A stretch of DNA of 21,505 nucleotides from an uncultured Clostridia bacterium (GCA_937907305.1 CALERQ010000219.1:1-21505); one strand, 5' to 3'. Positions 5,859 through 14,194 are shown, numbered from the stretch's first letter. Translations and numbers: made by a program. Notes: generated from the letters alone by a model not told the origin.

Positions 5859-7330
5859 CAAAGTCAGCTGCCCAAAAGCGTGAATGGCCGATCATTTTGA
5901 TCGCGTTCCTCTTTATGTTCTTTTTCGGCCGGATTCTGGGCCCGTTCTCCGTGGTCACACAGGTCGGCTCCAATGTCCTGGGCGTATTTATCGGCGTTAT
6001 TCTGCTTACAGTATTCACTTCCCAGTCCACCCTGGCTGCCATCCTGGGGATTATCGCCATGGTATACAGCGGCTTTTTAACATCCTCGGCCGCTGTATCC
6101 AGTTGGATGGGCGGTTCTACCGTCCCCCAGCTGATCTTTGTATCCGCACTGTGTGTGGCACTCAAGGAAGCCGGTGTCATTGATGTGCTGGTGCGCAAGC
6201 TGCTCAGCATCAAGGCGCTTCGAGGCCGTCCGGTCGCATTGCTGTTCTCGCTGTTCTTCTCCAGTTTTATCGTTTCCATGTTCATCGGGTTTATCCCCAC
6301 CGCGCTGCTGTACTTCGGTATCTATGAGTCCATCCGGGATGTATGCGGCTATGATAAGCAGGATCGATTCTGCAAATTCATACTGCTGGGTATCTACCTG
6401 GGCTGCATGGGTAATTTCTGCTTCCCCTTCAAGGGCATTGCCCTTACCATTTACACCCTTATCAATACCAGCATGCAGGGCTTTGGACTGAGCATCAATA
6501 TGTTCACCTATATGTTCGTGTGCATCCTGGTCAATCTGGTATGGCTGTGCATCCTGGCCTTTATGATCCCCGGTGTATTTAAGTGCAATATTGCCCCGCT
6601 GAAGGAGCTGGATATTGAAAATGTAGAGGCGCTGCGCAACATTCCCAAGAAATTTAATAAGCGCCAGAAGCTCATTCTCACCATCTTCTGCCTGTCCTTC
6701 CTGTATATCATCGTGATCCCGCTGCTGCCGAAGGACTTCCCCGGAAGCGCTGTTCTGGCTCCCATCGGCACTACCCTCATTTTCCTGCTGGCGCTGGGCA
6801 TTCTGGGGCTTATCAAAGTAGACAGCAAGCCGCTGGCCAACCCCATGAAGCTGCTGAGTGAAGGCACCCTGTGGAATGTAGTGTGCATCGTTGGCTGCTT
6901 CACCTTCCTGGGCAATGCCATGGCTTCCGCTGATTTGGGCATTCGCGACTGGATCATCTCCCTGCTTAAACCCGTATTCGGCAATATGCCGCTGCCGCTG
7001 CTGCTGCTTCTCCTTACTGTTGTTATCACCATCATCACCAACATCTGCAACGGCACCCCTCTTACCCTGTTGGGCAACGCGGCCATCATGCCTTTTGTAT
7101 GCCAAATGCAGCTGGACACCGGGATCAGCGCATCTGTTACTGCCGCGACGCTGAGCCTGTGCGCCAACATGGCCTTCCTGACCTATGCAGGTACCATCTA
7201 CGCCGCGCTGCTGCTGGACCGCGAGGAGATAGACAACCGCTTTATTTGGCACGATGCCATCAAGGTGATTCCTGTTTATATCATTGTGGTTTATGTGATT
7301 GCCCTTGGCTGCAGCTACATTCTGCCCTAA
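5855..7330 (+). CDS. SLC13/ion-transporter superfamily permease for an organic anion, 491 aa
   Basis: Polytopic membrane protein with about 11-12 hydrophobic segments. Its two halves each carry a hairpin-like motif typical of DASS/SLC13 and related ion-transporter families: LLTVFTSQSTLAAILG near residue 50 and TNICNGTPLTLLGNAA near residue 400, the usual binding-site positions. Length (491 aa) is normal for the class. These carriers generally import di- or tricarboxylates or other anions with Na+ or H+; the substrate cannot be read from sequence. It is the first large gene of the + unit, coupled to the leader ORF. The FAD oxidoreductase follows after 82 bp and the LysR gene after that, so the cargo is probably the substrate of the oxidoreductase. 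Superfamily assignment good, exact family moderate. Confidence 0.75.
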   Translation: MTKSAAQKREWPIILIAFLFMFFFGRILGPFSVVTQVGSNVLGVFIGVILLTVFTSQSTLAAILGIIAMVYSGFLTSSAAVSSWMGGSTVPQLIFVSALCVALKEAGVIDVLVRKLLSIKALRGRPVALLFSLFFSSFIVSMFIGFIPTALLYFGIYESIRDVCGYDKQDRFCKFILLGIYLGCMGNFCFPFKGIALTIYTLINTSMQGFGLSINMFTYMFVCILVNLVWLCILAFMIPGVFKCNIAPLKELDIENVEALRNIPKKFNKRQKLILTIFCLSFLYIIVIPLLPKDFPGSAVLAPIGTTLIFLLALGILGLIKVDSKPLANPMKLLSEGTLWNVVCIVGCFTFLGNAMASADLGIRDWIISLLKPVFGNMPLPLLLLLLTVVITIITNICNGTPLTLLGNAAIMPFVCQMQLDTGISASVTAATLSLCANMAFLTYAGTIYAALLLDREEIDNRFIWHDAIKVIPVYIIVVYVIALGCSYILP

Positions 7331-7355
7331 CCGGCTTTTCCGGGATGATATGGCC

Positions 7356-7386
7356 TGTTCCTTTCTTCCCGCACATCTGTTATAAT
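7356..7386 (+). promoter_or_regulatory. Internal extended -10 promoter before the FAD oxidoreductase
   Basis: TGTTATAAT (TG at 7378-7379, TATAAT at 7381-7386) is a consensus extended -10. The -35 region (TTCCTT, 7358-7363, 17 bp upstream) is poor, as is common for extended -10 promoters. It lies 26 bp before the start at 7413 and would allow oxidoreductase and LysR expression independent of the permease promoter. Confidence 0.6.
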
Positions 7387-7412
7387 ATACTAAGAAACGA
7401 GGCAACCCCCTA

Positions 7413-8735
7413 ATGGAAGAACTAAAGCAAATCATTGAGCAATCCCACTCCATCCCCGTCGCGGGGGAAGCGGATGTGATAGTAGTAGGCGGCGGCGTGG
7501 CCGGTGTGGCCGCCGCGGTTTCAGCCGCCCGCAATGGCTCCCGGGTCATCCTGCTGGAGAAAAGCATCATTTTGGGCGGCCTGGCTACCCTGGGTCATGT
7601 CTGCATCTACCTGCCCCTTGATGACGGCCTTGGGCACAAGGTATATGGCGGCCTGGCAGAGGAGCTGCTTCATGTCTGCATCCGCTACGGCTACGATAAC
7701 CTACCCGACTGCTGGAGGGACGGGCCCGATACCGTAGACGCTCCCACCGGCCGCTACCGCACCAATTTTAATATCCCGGCTGCCGTGTGCGCACTGGATG
7801 AACTGATGGAACAGGAAGGTATTCAGGTCGTTTTTGATACCAACTTCTGCGCGCCCATTATGGAGGGTAAAACCTGCAAGGGCGTCATTGTCGAAAACAA
7901 ATCCGGGCGCACCGCCTACCTGGCCAAGGCCTTTGTGGATGCCAGCGGCGACCTGGACCTGATGTTCCGGGCAGGCGCCCCCACAGAAACGCAGCGAAGC
8001 ATTGTTTCTCACTGGGCACATGAAATAGACCTGGACACCATGAAAAAAGGCCTGGAAACCGGGCAGGCCCTGCAGGCACTGCCGCTGCGCTGGCTGGGGC
8101 TTCGTCCCGATGCCGATAACAGCGAAGCGGAGATTCCCATGTACTATGGCACCACCAGTGAGGGCGTCAACGGATATATCCGTACCAGCCGCAAATTGGC
8201 GCTGGACTACTTAAAGCAGCACCAGAGCCCCTCCTACGCGCAGATGACCCTGCCGCTTATGCCGCAGTTCCGTATGACCCGCCGGCTGGTTGGCAAGGAG
8301 CAGCTGGAGGTAGTGCCTGACCGGTATGTAGAAAGCTCGATCGGCTGCATGATCCACTCGCTGGAAGTCCCTGCCGAAGTATACGAGTTCCCGTACGGCG
8401 GTCTCATTGATACCGAGATCGCCAACATTGCCGCAGCTGGAAGGATTGTTTCCGCCACCGGCCGCGGCTGGGAAGTCGCACGGTTCATTCCCGCCTGTGT
8501 TCTCACCGGTGAAGCTGCCGGCTTGGCTGTTTCCATGGCTGCCAGGGAGAATATCAGTCTGCAGGCGCTGGATGTGCCTGCCCTGCAGCGCACTCTGGCC
8601 AGCCGCGGCGTCAAGATCCACATGGATGAAGCCCTGCGCCAAAACCGCCGCCCCCAGCCTGGAGAAAAGAAGGACCCAAAAAAGACAGATGCCACATCTG
8701 TTGTTCGGGCGGATTCCCTTTCCTACCATCACTAA
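7413..8735 (+). CDS. FAD-dependent oxidoreductase (PF12831-like), 440 aa
   Basis: Cytosolic flavoprotein. The N-terminal Rossmann fold has VIVVGGGVAGVAAA (residues 22-35; GGGVAG at 26-31), with E49 in the ribose-binding position (VILLEK). GGLATLG (55-61) follows, as in PF12831 proteins. The C-terminal FAD element AAGRIVSATGRGWEVAR and PACVLTGEAAGLAVSMA is intact. No signal peptide, Tat motif or FMN-binding domain was found, so it is not one of the exported fumarate-reductase-like flavoproteins. GAGG lies about 10 nt before the ATG. Clustering with an organic-anion permease and a LysR gene suggests it acts on the imported compound. The last ~20 residues are charged and poorly conserved-looking. 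FAD binding is sure, the reaction unknown. Confidence 0.85.
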   Translation: MEELKQIIEQSHSIPVAGEADVIVVGGGVAGVAAAVSAARNGSRVILLEKSIILGGLATLGHVCIYLPLDDGLGHKVYGGLAEELLHVCIRYGYDNLPDCWRDGPDTVDAPTGRYRTNFNIPAAVCALDELMEQEGIQVVFDTNFCAPIMEGKTCKGVIVENKSGRTAYLAKAFVDASGDLDLMFRAGAPTETQRSIVSHWAHEIDLDTMKKGLETGQALQALPLRWLGLRPDADNSEAEIPMYYGTTSEGVNGYIRTSRKLALDYLKQHQSPSYAQMTLPLMPQFRMTRRLVGKEQLEVVPDRYVESSIGCMIHSLEVPAEVYEFPYGGLIDTEIANIAAAGRIVSATGRGWEVARFIPACVLTGEAAGLAVSMAARENISLQALDVPALQRTLASRGVKIHMDEALRQNRRPQPGEKKDPKKTDATSVVRADSLSYHH

Positions 8736-8804
8736 GACACTGAGGCACTAAGGGAAACCCATCGCACTGCCTACCCGCTGCCATAACCAAAAGGAGAGCG
8801 TACT

Positions 8805-9758
8805 ATGGATATCCAATACTTGAAGACTGTACTGCAGGTGGCCACCCACCTGAATTTCAGCAAGGTCGCTGAGGAGATCCCCTGTGCGCCCTCCTCGGTC
8901 TCCCGGCAGGTAAAGTGTGTGGAGGAGGCCCTGGGCATCACCCTGTTTGACCGTCCGGCCCGGGGCGAGCGCCTGAAGCTGACGGGACCGGGCTCCAGCG
9001 TTCTCCCCTATATCGCACAGGTGGTGGGGCAATATGAATCGCTGGAGCTTCACATCAGCCGGCTGAAGGGCCAGGATGATGAGCCCTATACCATCGGCCT
9101 TCCTTTAGGGCGCATCAGCATAAAAACCGAGTGCCTGCTGATGGAAAAATTCTATCTGTATGCCCCCGGGCGCAATATTCAATTTCTCTTTTACCAGTCC
9201 TCGGAGGTCGAAGCCTGCCTGCACAGCCGGGAATTTGATGCGCTGCTGGTCACTCGTGTCTTTTGGCGGGAGGATCGTAATAAAGCGCCAGCCTTCTGCA
9301 CCATACCAAGTACCCGCTGCACCCTGCTGCGCTATCAGCCGCTCTGCATCGTCATGCGGGCAGACCACCCTCTAGCTGAACAAAAGGAGGTGGATGTGGG
9401 CGACCTGCGGGAGCAGAGCTTTATCCTGTACTATGATCCCATCCGTGAAGGAATCCGTACCGGAGATATTCAAACAGACGGCTTTCTTCGGCACTGCCGA
9501 CGCGCCGGATTTGTGCCTAAGTTGGAGATCATCTCCAAGAACATCTCCGAGCTGCGCAATGTATGTGTAGAGAACTATAACTGGGTCTACCCCACCTTCC
9601 AGCCGAATTGGATGCTTCCCTCCTCCCAGATTCGGGCTGTCCCATTGAAAGATCCCCTGTATGGCTCGGAATACTACCTGATTACCACCGAGGATCGCAC
9701 CGATGACACCTCGGAAGTGGTTCGGCGGTTCTTCCGGCAGACCTTTTCTGCGGACTGA
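8805..9758 (+). CDS. LysR-family transcriptional regulator, 317 aa
   Basis: Residues 1-60 are the LysR winged HTH: MDIQYLKTVLQVATHLNFSK, AEEIPCAPSSVSRQVK, EEALGITLFDRPARG. From about residue 90 an effector-binding domain follows (IGLPLGRISIKTE, then REFDALLVTRVFW, then LREQSFILYYD). The start is fixed by AAAGGAGAG upstream. It is the last gene of the + unit, 69 bp after the oxidoreductase, in the same direction, so it is not the classic divergent arrangement. It probably senses the substrate or a product and acts at the 5671-5730 operator; that link is inferred. A 12-bp GC hairpin follows the gene. Confidence 0.9.
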   Translation: MDIQYLKTVLQVATHLNFSKVAEEIPCAPSSVSRQVKCVEEALGITLFDRPARGERLKLTGPGSSVLPYIAQVVGQYESLELHISRLKGQDDEPYTIGLPLGRISIKTECLLMEKFYLYAPGRNIQFLFYQSSEVEACLHSREFDALLVTRVFWREDRNKAPAFCTIPSTRCTLLRYQPLCIVMRADHPLAEQKEVDVGDLREQSFILYYDPIREGIRTGDIQTDGFLRHCRRAGFVPKLEIISKNISELRNVCVENYNWVYPTFQPNWMLPSSQIRAVPLKDPLYGSEYYLITTEDRTDDTSEVVRRFFRQTFSAD

Positions 9759-9787
9759 AGTGCCCACCCATAAACAAACAGAATGTA

Positions 9788-9815
9788 TGAGCCGCCGGCA
9801 GATGCCGGCGGCTCA
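9788..9815 (+). terminator. Hairpin ending the permease-oxidoreductase-LysR unit
   Basis: TGAGCCGCCGGC (9788-9799) pairs perfectly with GCCGGCGGCTCA (9804-9815) around AGAT, 30 bp after the LysR stop. The downstream tract is only CTTTG, so termination strength is uncertain, but position and a 12-bp stem make it the likely end of the transcript. Confidence 0.65.
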
Positions 9816-10090
9816 CTTTGCAGTAATTATTGTTACGCCTGTTCCCTGCCTTTTACCGATAGTCATTCTTCGGCGAAAACATCGGCGACCAGTAGGGCAT
9901 CGGCTTGGTCGCAACCAGTGCCAAGCGCTGCACGCCCCGCTCCCGTAGGGGTTTTCCATCTGCCGCACCTCGCCCGCTTTGCTGATACCGCTATCTTGCC
10001 GCTGGCTGCTGGCGCCCATTTCCCCCATGGCATGGAATAATACGGAAGAGGCCTGCTCTCTCCATATTACAGCATCGGAATCACTTCAAA
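9816..10090. other. Intergenic stretch, no confident gene
   Basis: No start-to-stop reading frame with a ribosome site was found here. On the minus strand, 9853-9990 is open for 45 codons and ends in a protein-like stretch (LALVATKPMPYWSPMF) but has no start codon and begins right after a TAG. It may be the end of a decayed gene or chance. The segment lies between the LysR hairpin and the decayed membrane gene. Confidence 0.4.
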
Positions 10091-10550
10091 TTATTGAATA
10101 AACAACAGCATTATCATCGAAAGCACCGCCGGCATCAGTCGCGCGCACTTTTCCGTGATGAGTGCCGCCGTTTCCTCCCGCCCCAGCAGCGGAGAGAGGG
10201 TGCTGGTCCAATCGGCAAAGCTGCCGATCATAAGATGTACCGCCGCCGCGGAGCTGAGGTAGATGGCGCCCCCGATGAGGATGGCCCGACGGGTTTTCCG
10301 GTACTGGGGCTTTATCTGCGTATAGCAGGCCCGCACGCTGAAGAAGCCCAGCGCCATACCCAAAAGCCCGGTCCCCAGCAGCAGCGGCAGCCGCCACGCC
10401 GGGTAAGCACCGCTCAGGTACGCTTCCCGCAGGAAAAGTCGCTATCGCCAGGGTTGGCCGGAATGATGCTCAGGCACAGGTCCCCCACCAGCATCAATGC
10501 CGCCCCCAGGGCCCCAGCCAGCAACCCCGCCGGTATGTTGTTATGTTCAT
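10091..10550 (-). pseudogene. Decayed DUF6796-like integral membrane protein
   Basis: A ribosome site (GGGAGAGAG) precedes an ATG at 10550, but that frame ends after 18 codons. The adjacent frame reads IPAGLLAGALGAALMLVGDL and continues CLSIIPANPGDSD to ~10433. It then breaks, and the third frame goes on as FLREAYLSGAYPAWRLPLLL and into further membrane segments until the TAA at 10091. Adding one base at ~10535 and one in the T4 run near 10433 would restore about 150 codons with four hydrophobic segments. The GD-L pattern and AWRLPLLLGTG fit the DUF6796 family of unknown function, whose members are longer, so the 3' end is also missing. Downstream frames give no clean continuation. Pseudogene unless the indels are assembly errors. 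Confidence 0.6.
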
Positions 10551-10586
10551 CTGCTCTCTCCCGTTCGTCCCTTGTCGTTCTGTTTT

Positions 10587-10604
10587 GGTTAGCGGTAGCT
10601 AACC
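10587..10604. promoter_or_regulatory. Palindromic operator-like site upstream of the decayed membrane gene
   Basis: GGTTAGCGGTAGCTAACC is an inverted repeat with 7-bp arms and a 4-bp centre, about 40 bp upstream of the ATG at 10550. Size and symmetry fit a TetR-type operator. No TetR gene is present in the window; it may have been lost or lie elsewhere. Confidence 0.5.
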
Positions 10605-10616
10605 TTGTGGTCTTTG

Positions 10617-10636
10617 AAAAGCTGCCCTGCGGCAGC
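10617..10636 (-). terminator. Small hairpin with T4 tract, possible terminator of the sigma-like operon
   Basis: On the minus strand GCTGCC-GCAG-GGCAGC is followed by TTTTC. It lies 127 bp beyond the stop of the sigma-like gene and just before the operator at 10587. The stem is only 6 bp, so this is tentative. Confidence 0.4.
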
Positions 10637-10684
10637 GTGCTGTTTTACGGGCTTTTGCCCGCTTCTGGCCACATTTTAGCACTA

Positions 10685-10722
10685 CCGGCCCCGCATTTCA
10701 ATGGGGGCCGGGCAGATTTTTT
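10685..10722 (+). terminator. Plus-strand hairpin with T6 tract in the gene-free stretch 10605-10762
   Basis: CCGGCCCC (10685-10692) pairs with GGGGCCGG (10704-10711), and a T6 run follows at 10717-10722. There is no plus-strand gene upstream. Two other hairpins precede it: GCTGCC/GGCAGC at 10621-10636 and CGGGC-TTTT-GCCCG at 10648-10661. Together they could form a small plus-strand RNA, or this stem may simply serve the minus-strand operon without a U-tract. Confidence 0.45.
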
Positions 10723-10762
10723 CTCCTATCGTGCTCTTTTTGGCGGACAAACACAGGTTTTC

Positions 10763-11287
10763 TCAGATTCGCAGGTACTGCTCCATGCTTTCCCGCAGGC
10801 GATGGTATGTACCTTCCACCTCCTTGGGGTCACAGTAGAAAGCTGCCGGGATCTCCTCCAGATCATACCCATTGATGAGCGTCCAGGCCAACTGCTGCTC
10901 ATCCCACGGCAGGCAGGATAAATAATCGCACAGGCACACATATTGGGAAAAATCGCCGTGGTGGGTCGGCAGCCGGCTGATCAAAGGCGTTTCATTTTCC
11001 CCGCTGATGGGTTTATCCAGCGAGATAAGACGGTAGTAGTCGTCATTCCTCTGCTTTTTGCAGGCGGAAAGCGCATCATAAACCGCCTGGTAAGCCCGCG
11101 CCCAGCCACCGGCCCCATCCCAGCGGAATCCCACCGGGTCATAGTGGTATACCGATAAAAACGCTTGCCAGCCGATGGCGTGCAGCTCCTCCGCACTGCC
11201 CCTTTCCAACGCAAGCTCCCTTATGGCATCCCGGATCATCCGCTCCACCACTGCTTCCTCCCGGCGGGAAAATCTTCTCTTCCTCAT
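10763..11287 (-). CDS. Sigma-70-like regulatory protein, 174 aa
   Basis: Residues ~32-95 resemble region 2 of Firmicutes sporulation-type sigma factors: EELHAIGWQAFLSVYHYDP in place of the usual DLISIGTIGLIKAVNTFDP, a Y-A-rich helix (GWARAYQAVYDALSACKK), then NDDYYRLISLDKPI, like EVSLDEPI at the region 2/3 border. Residues ~124-172 (LPWDEQQLAWTLINGYDLEE, IPAAFYCDPKEVEGTYHRLR) match the shape of region 4. It is short, and the -10 recognition residues are divergent. The ATG overlaps the stop of the upstream 144-aa gene (ATGA, 11284-11287), so the two are translationally coupled. It could be a specialised sigma factor or a degenerate, phage-type regulator; DNA binding is likely, promoter recognition unproven. 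Confidence 0.6.
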   Translation of the reverse strand: MRKRRFSRREEAVVERMIRDAIRELALERGSAEELHAIGWQAFLSVYHYDPVGFRWDGAGGWARAYQAVYDALSACKKQRNDDYYRLISLDKPISGENETPLISRLPTHHGDFSQYVCLCDYLSCLPWDEQQLAWTLINGYDLEEIPAAFYCDPKEVEGTYHRLRESMEQYLRI

Positions 11288-11718
11288 CGCGCCCTCCCCT
11301 TAGAAGCTTTTTTCACATTTTTACGGATGGTTGCAAGATCCGGTTCCGGGAGCTCCTCACAGCAGCCGACCCAAGCCTGCTCCTGCTCGAACCACTCCAT
11401 GGTATAAACGGCTGGCAGCTGGATCTCCTTCTCCTGTAGGAATTTCAGCAGCCGTTCATTGCGCGCGCTGCTTCCGCTCATATTGAAGTGCACATTGGGC
11501 GACCGCTGCGGGTAAAGCGCCACATAGCGGCCATCAGGGCTGATCCGCGCACAATAATCGCTCTGTTTTTCCGCCAGCCGTTTTCTCAGCTCCCCATAGA
11601 GGAAAATACGCCCGTCCTCCTGGATCTTTACCAGGGGCTGGTCCCGGCTGGGAAAGGCCGTGGGGAAATCCAAAAATGTACCGAAATCGATGCTCTTCAG
11701 GTATTCAAAAGTATCCAT
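11284..11718 (-). CDS. Unknown 144-aa protein coupled to the sigma-like gene
   Basis: Not recognised. It is a soluble, mixed alpha/beta-looking protein with no signal peptide or membrane segment. The N-terminal half has GRIFLYGELRKRLAEKQSDY and ARISPDGRYVALYPQRSPN, which read as beta hairpins. A helix follows (NERLLKFLQEKEIQLPA), then a WFEQEQAWVGCCEELPEPD segment, and the basic tail RKNVKKASKGRAR suggests contact with nucleic acid. GGGAGGGAGC precedes the ATG. It overlaps the sigma-like gene by ATGA, so the two are made together. A partner or regulator of the sigma-like protein is possible by position only. An imperfect 12-bp inverted repeat (11790-11841) lies upstream. Confidence 0.7.
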   Translation of the reverse strand: MDTFEYLKSIDFGTFLDFPTAFPSRDQPLVKIQEDGRIFLYGELRKRLAEKQSDYCARISPDGRYVALYPQRSPNVHFNMSGSSARNERLLKFLQEKEIQLPAVYTMEWFEQEQAWVGCCEELPEPDLATIRKNVKKASKGRAR

Positions 11719-11789
11719 CTTTGCTCCCTCCCATTTCTATGACCTATATTCCGTACAGCTTCATTTTAAGGGAATCCGCTCGCAAATAC

Positions 11790-11841
11790 TATTGACGAAC
11801 ATCATCAAGTTTTGCTGTAAAATGTATGCTGTGCGTCAATA
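11790..11841. promoter_or_regulatory. Inverted repeat TATTGACG.ACA upstream of the sigma-like operon
   Basis: TATTGACGAACA (11790-11801) is repeated inverted as TGTGCGTCAATA (11830-11841), 11 of 12 positions matching, with a 28-bp AT-rich centre. It starts 72 bp upstream of the 144-aa gene. It may hold regulator sites, or each arm may supply a TTGACG -35 element in opposite directions. No unambiguous -10 was found at 17 bp. Confidence 0.5.
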
Positions 11842-11930
11842 TATTGCGGCGCCGGATTAAGGTATAATGGAATTTAGGCGCTTTTTATGGTTATGTTTCT
11901 CCTGCATTTTGGCGCCCGCGGCGCAGCCGC

Positions 11931-11978
11931 AAAAATACAGCAGCACCGGGACAGAGGAATCTCCGCCCCGGTGCTGCT
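11931..11978 (-). terminator. Terminator after the orphan surface-protein end
   Basis: AGCAGCACCGGG (11939-11950) pairs perfectly with CCCGGTGCTGCT (11967-11978). On the minus strand GTATTTTT follows (AAAAATAC on +, 11931-11938). It is a strong intrinsic terminator just past the stop at 11990. The survival of an intact terminator suggests the upstream gene was functional until recently. Confidence 0.8.
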
Positions 11979-11989
11979 TCATATTTTTA

Positions 11990-12313
11990 TTACTGTTCTT
12001 TGTGGTTGTTCCGCTTGGCACCCAGAATGCAGACGCCAACCATCACCAGTACAACCATACCGCAGGCTATGCCGCCCTGCCCGGCCACGCCGGTGCTGGG
12101 GTTGCTCACCTTGCCGTCCTCGGTGGGCTGGGCAGGCACAATGATGACAGTACCGGCATCTTCCCAAGGAGTGATGGTACCGGAAAGGCCATCGAAATTG
12201 CGCTCGTAATCATTATTTTGGGGGAACACCCGCTCAGATGGCCAGCGCCGGTGATTCCCCTGCCCTATAAAAAAGTCCTCCGCACGGGATTCCATGCGGA
12301 GGGATTTTGGCAT
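11990..12313 (-). pseudogene. Orphan C-terminus of a cell-surface protein with NPSTG sorting signal
   Basis: The frame ends NPSTGVAGQGG, a hydrophobic run (IACGMVVLVMVGVCILGA) and KRNNHKEQ, a sorting signal. Upstream, NDYERNFDGLSGTITPW and TVIIVPAQPTEDGK align with the end of the intact surface protein at 1134-2882 (DKYERLTGSIILW and VVIIVPSQSGES). Nothing N-terminal survives: the only ATG (12313) has no ribosome site, there is no signal peptide, and the first ~25 codons run through the asnS terminator (12269-12302). It is therefore best read as the 3' fragment of a deleted surface gene of the same family, from about codon 30 on. If translated, the product would stay in the cytoplasm. Confidence 0.7.
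12269..12302 (-). terminator. Rho-independent terminator of asnS
   Basis: On the minus strand CCTCCGCA (12295-12302) and TGCGGAGG (12277-12284) form an 8-bp stem, then AC and T6 (AAAAAA at 12269-12274 on +), 20 bp after the asnS stop. This is a standard strong terminator. Confidence 0.85.
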
Positions 12314-12322
12314 ATATTCGGT

Positions 12323-13717
<1,395 letters not shown>

Positions 13718-13756
13718 GGGTCTTATCCTTCCTTTTTTCCGAAAGTGATTTATAAT

Positions 13757-13785
13757 ATTATAGTACGCCAAAGGGCCGGGCGCAA
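13757..13785 (-). promoter_or_regulatory. Promoter of asnS
   Basis: On the minus strand TTGCGC (13780-13785) and TATAAT (13757-13762) are 17 bp apart. The leader of about 35 nt is too short for a T-box element. Confidence 0.8.
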
Positions 13786-13847
13786 TCCCCTCTTTGCCCA
13801 CAATGCGAAAAAATGTCTTTTAGGGTAACTTTTTTGCAAAAAGGGGG

Positions 13848-13876
13848 TTGCTTTTACGCCAACGATACGGTATAAT
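13848..13876 (+). promoter_or_regulatory. Promoter of tRNA-Ser
   Basis: TTGCTT (13848-13853) and TATAAT (13871-13876) are 17 bp apart. The tRNA 5' end is 44 bp beyond the -10 box. Confidence 0.75.
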
Positions 13877-13919
13877 AAATTCTTGTCAGGGCTTTACTTG
13901 ACCGTCCTGATAACGACAT

Positions 13920-14011
13920 GGAGATGTCGCCTAGTTGGTCGAGGGCGCACGACTGGAAATCGTGTAACCGTCAAAAGCGGTTCGAGAGTTCGAATCTCTC
14001 CATCTCCGCCA
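13920..14011 (+). tRNA. tRNA-Ser (anticodon GGA), CCA encoded
   Basis: The acceptor stem GGAGATG (13920-13926) pairs with CATCTCC (14001-14007), and G73 with encoded CCA (14009-14011) follows. The D-arm contains AGTTGGTCGAGGGC. The anticodon stem CACGA/TCGTG frames the loop CTGGAAA, giving anticodon GGA, which reads UCC and UCU. A long variable arm (about ACCGTCAAAAGCGGT) and the T-arm GAGAGTTCGAATCTCTC complete it. The 92-nt length and long variable arm are typical of tRNA-Ser. It is a single tRNA with its own promoter and terminator. Confidence 0.97.
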
Positions 14012-14014
14012 AAG

Positions 14015-14040
14015 AAAAACCCGCAGAAATGCGGGTTTTT
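14015..14040 (+). terminator. Terminator of tRNA-Ser
   Basis: AAAAACCCGCA (14015-14025) pairs with TGCGGGTTTTT (14030-14040) around a GAAA tetraloop and ends in a T-run. It is a canonical terminator beginning 4 bp after the CCA end. The following 14041-14194 holds no gene. Confidence 0.93.
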
Positions 14041-14194
14041 CCTTTGTTTATGCGGGTTTTCAGGCTTTTTGCGGTTTGCGCTTTTTTGCGTTCAAAGTAC
14101 ACAGTAAAATACCCCCCTCCCCTACAAAAGGGCAGAATGGATGATATCTGGCATGGGCCTAAAAATCTTTTTTCATGCTTTCCAGTCAAATAAC

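Noticed and set aside
6077..7570. Minus-strand 497-codon frame opposite the permease
   Set aside because: Gln/His/Asp-rich shadow of a membrane protein; no ribosome site or domain.
9853..9990. Minus-strand 45-codon open stretch ending in LALVATKPMPYWSPMF
   Set aside because: Protein-like but no start codon, begins right after a TAG and has no ribosome site; not enough to call a gene.
13741..13756. T-box leader for asnS
   Set aside because: Only about 35 nt separate the promoter from the start codon, far too short for a T-box.
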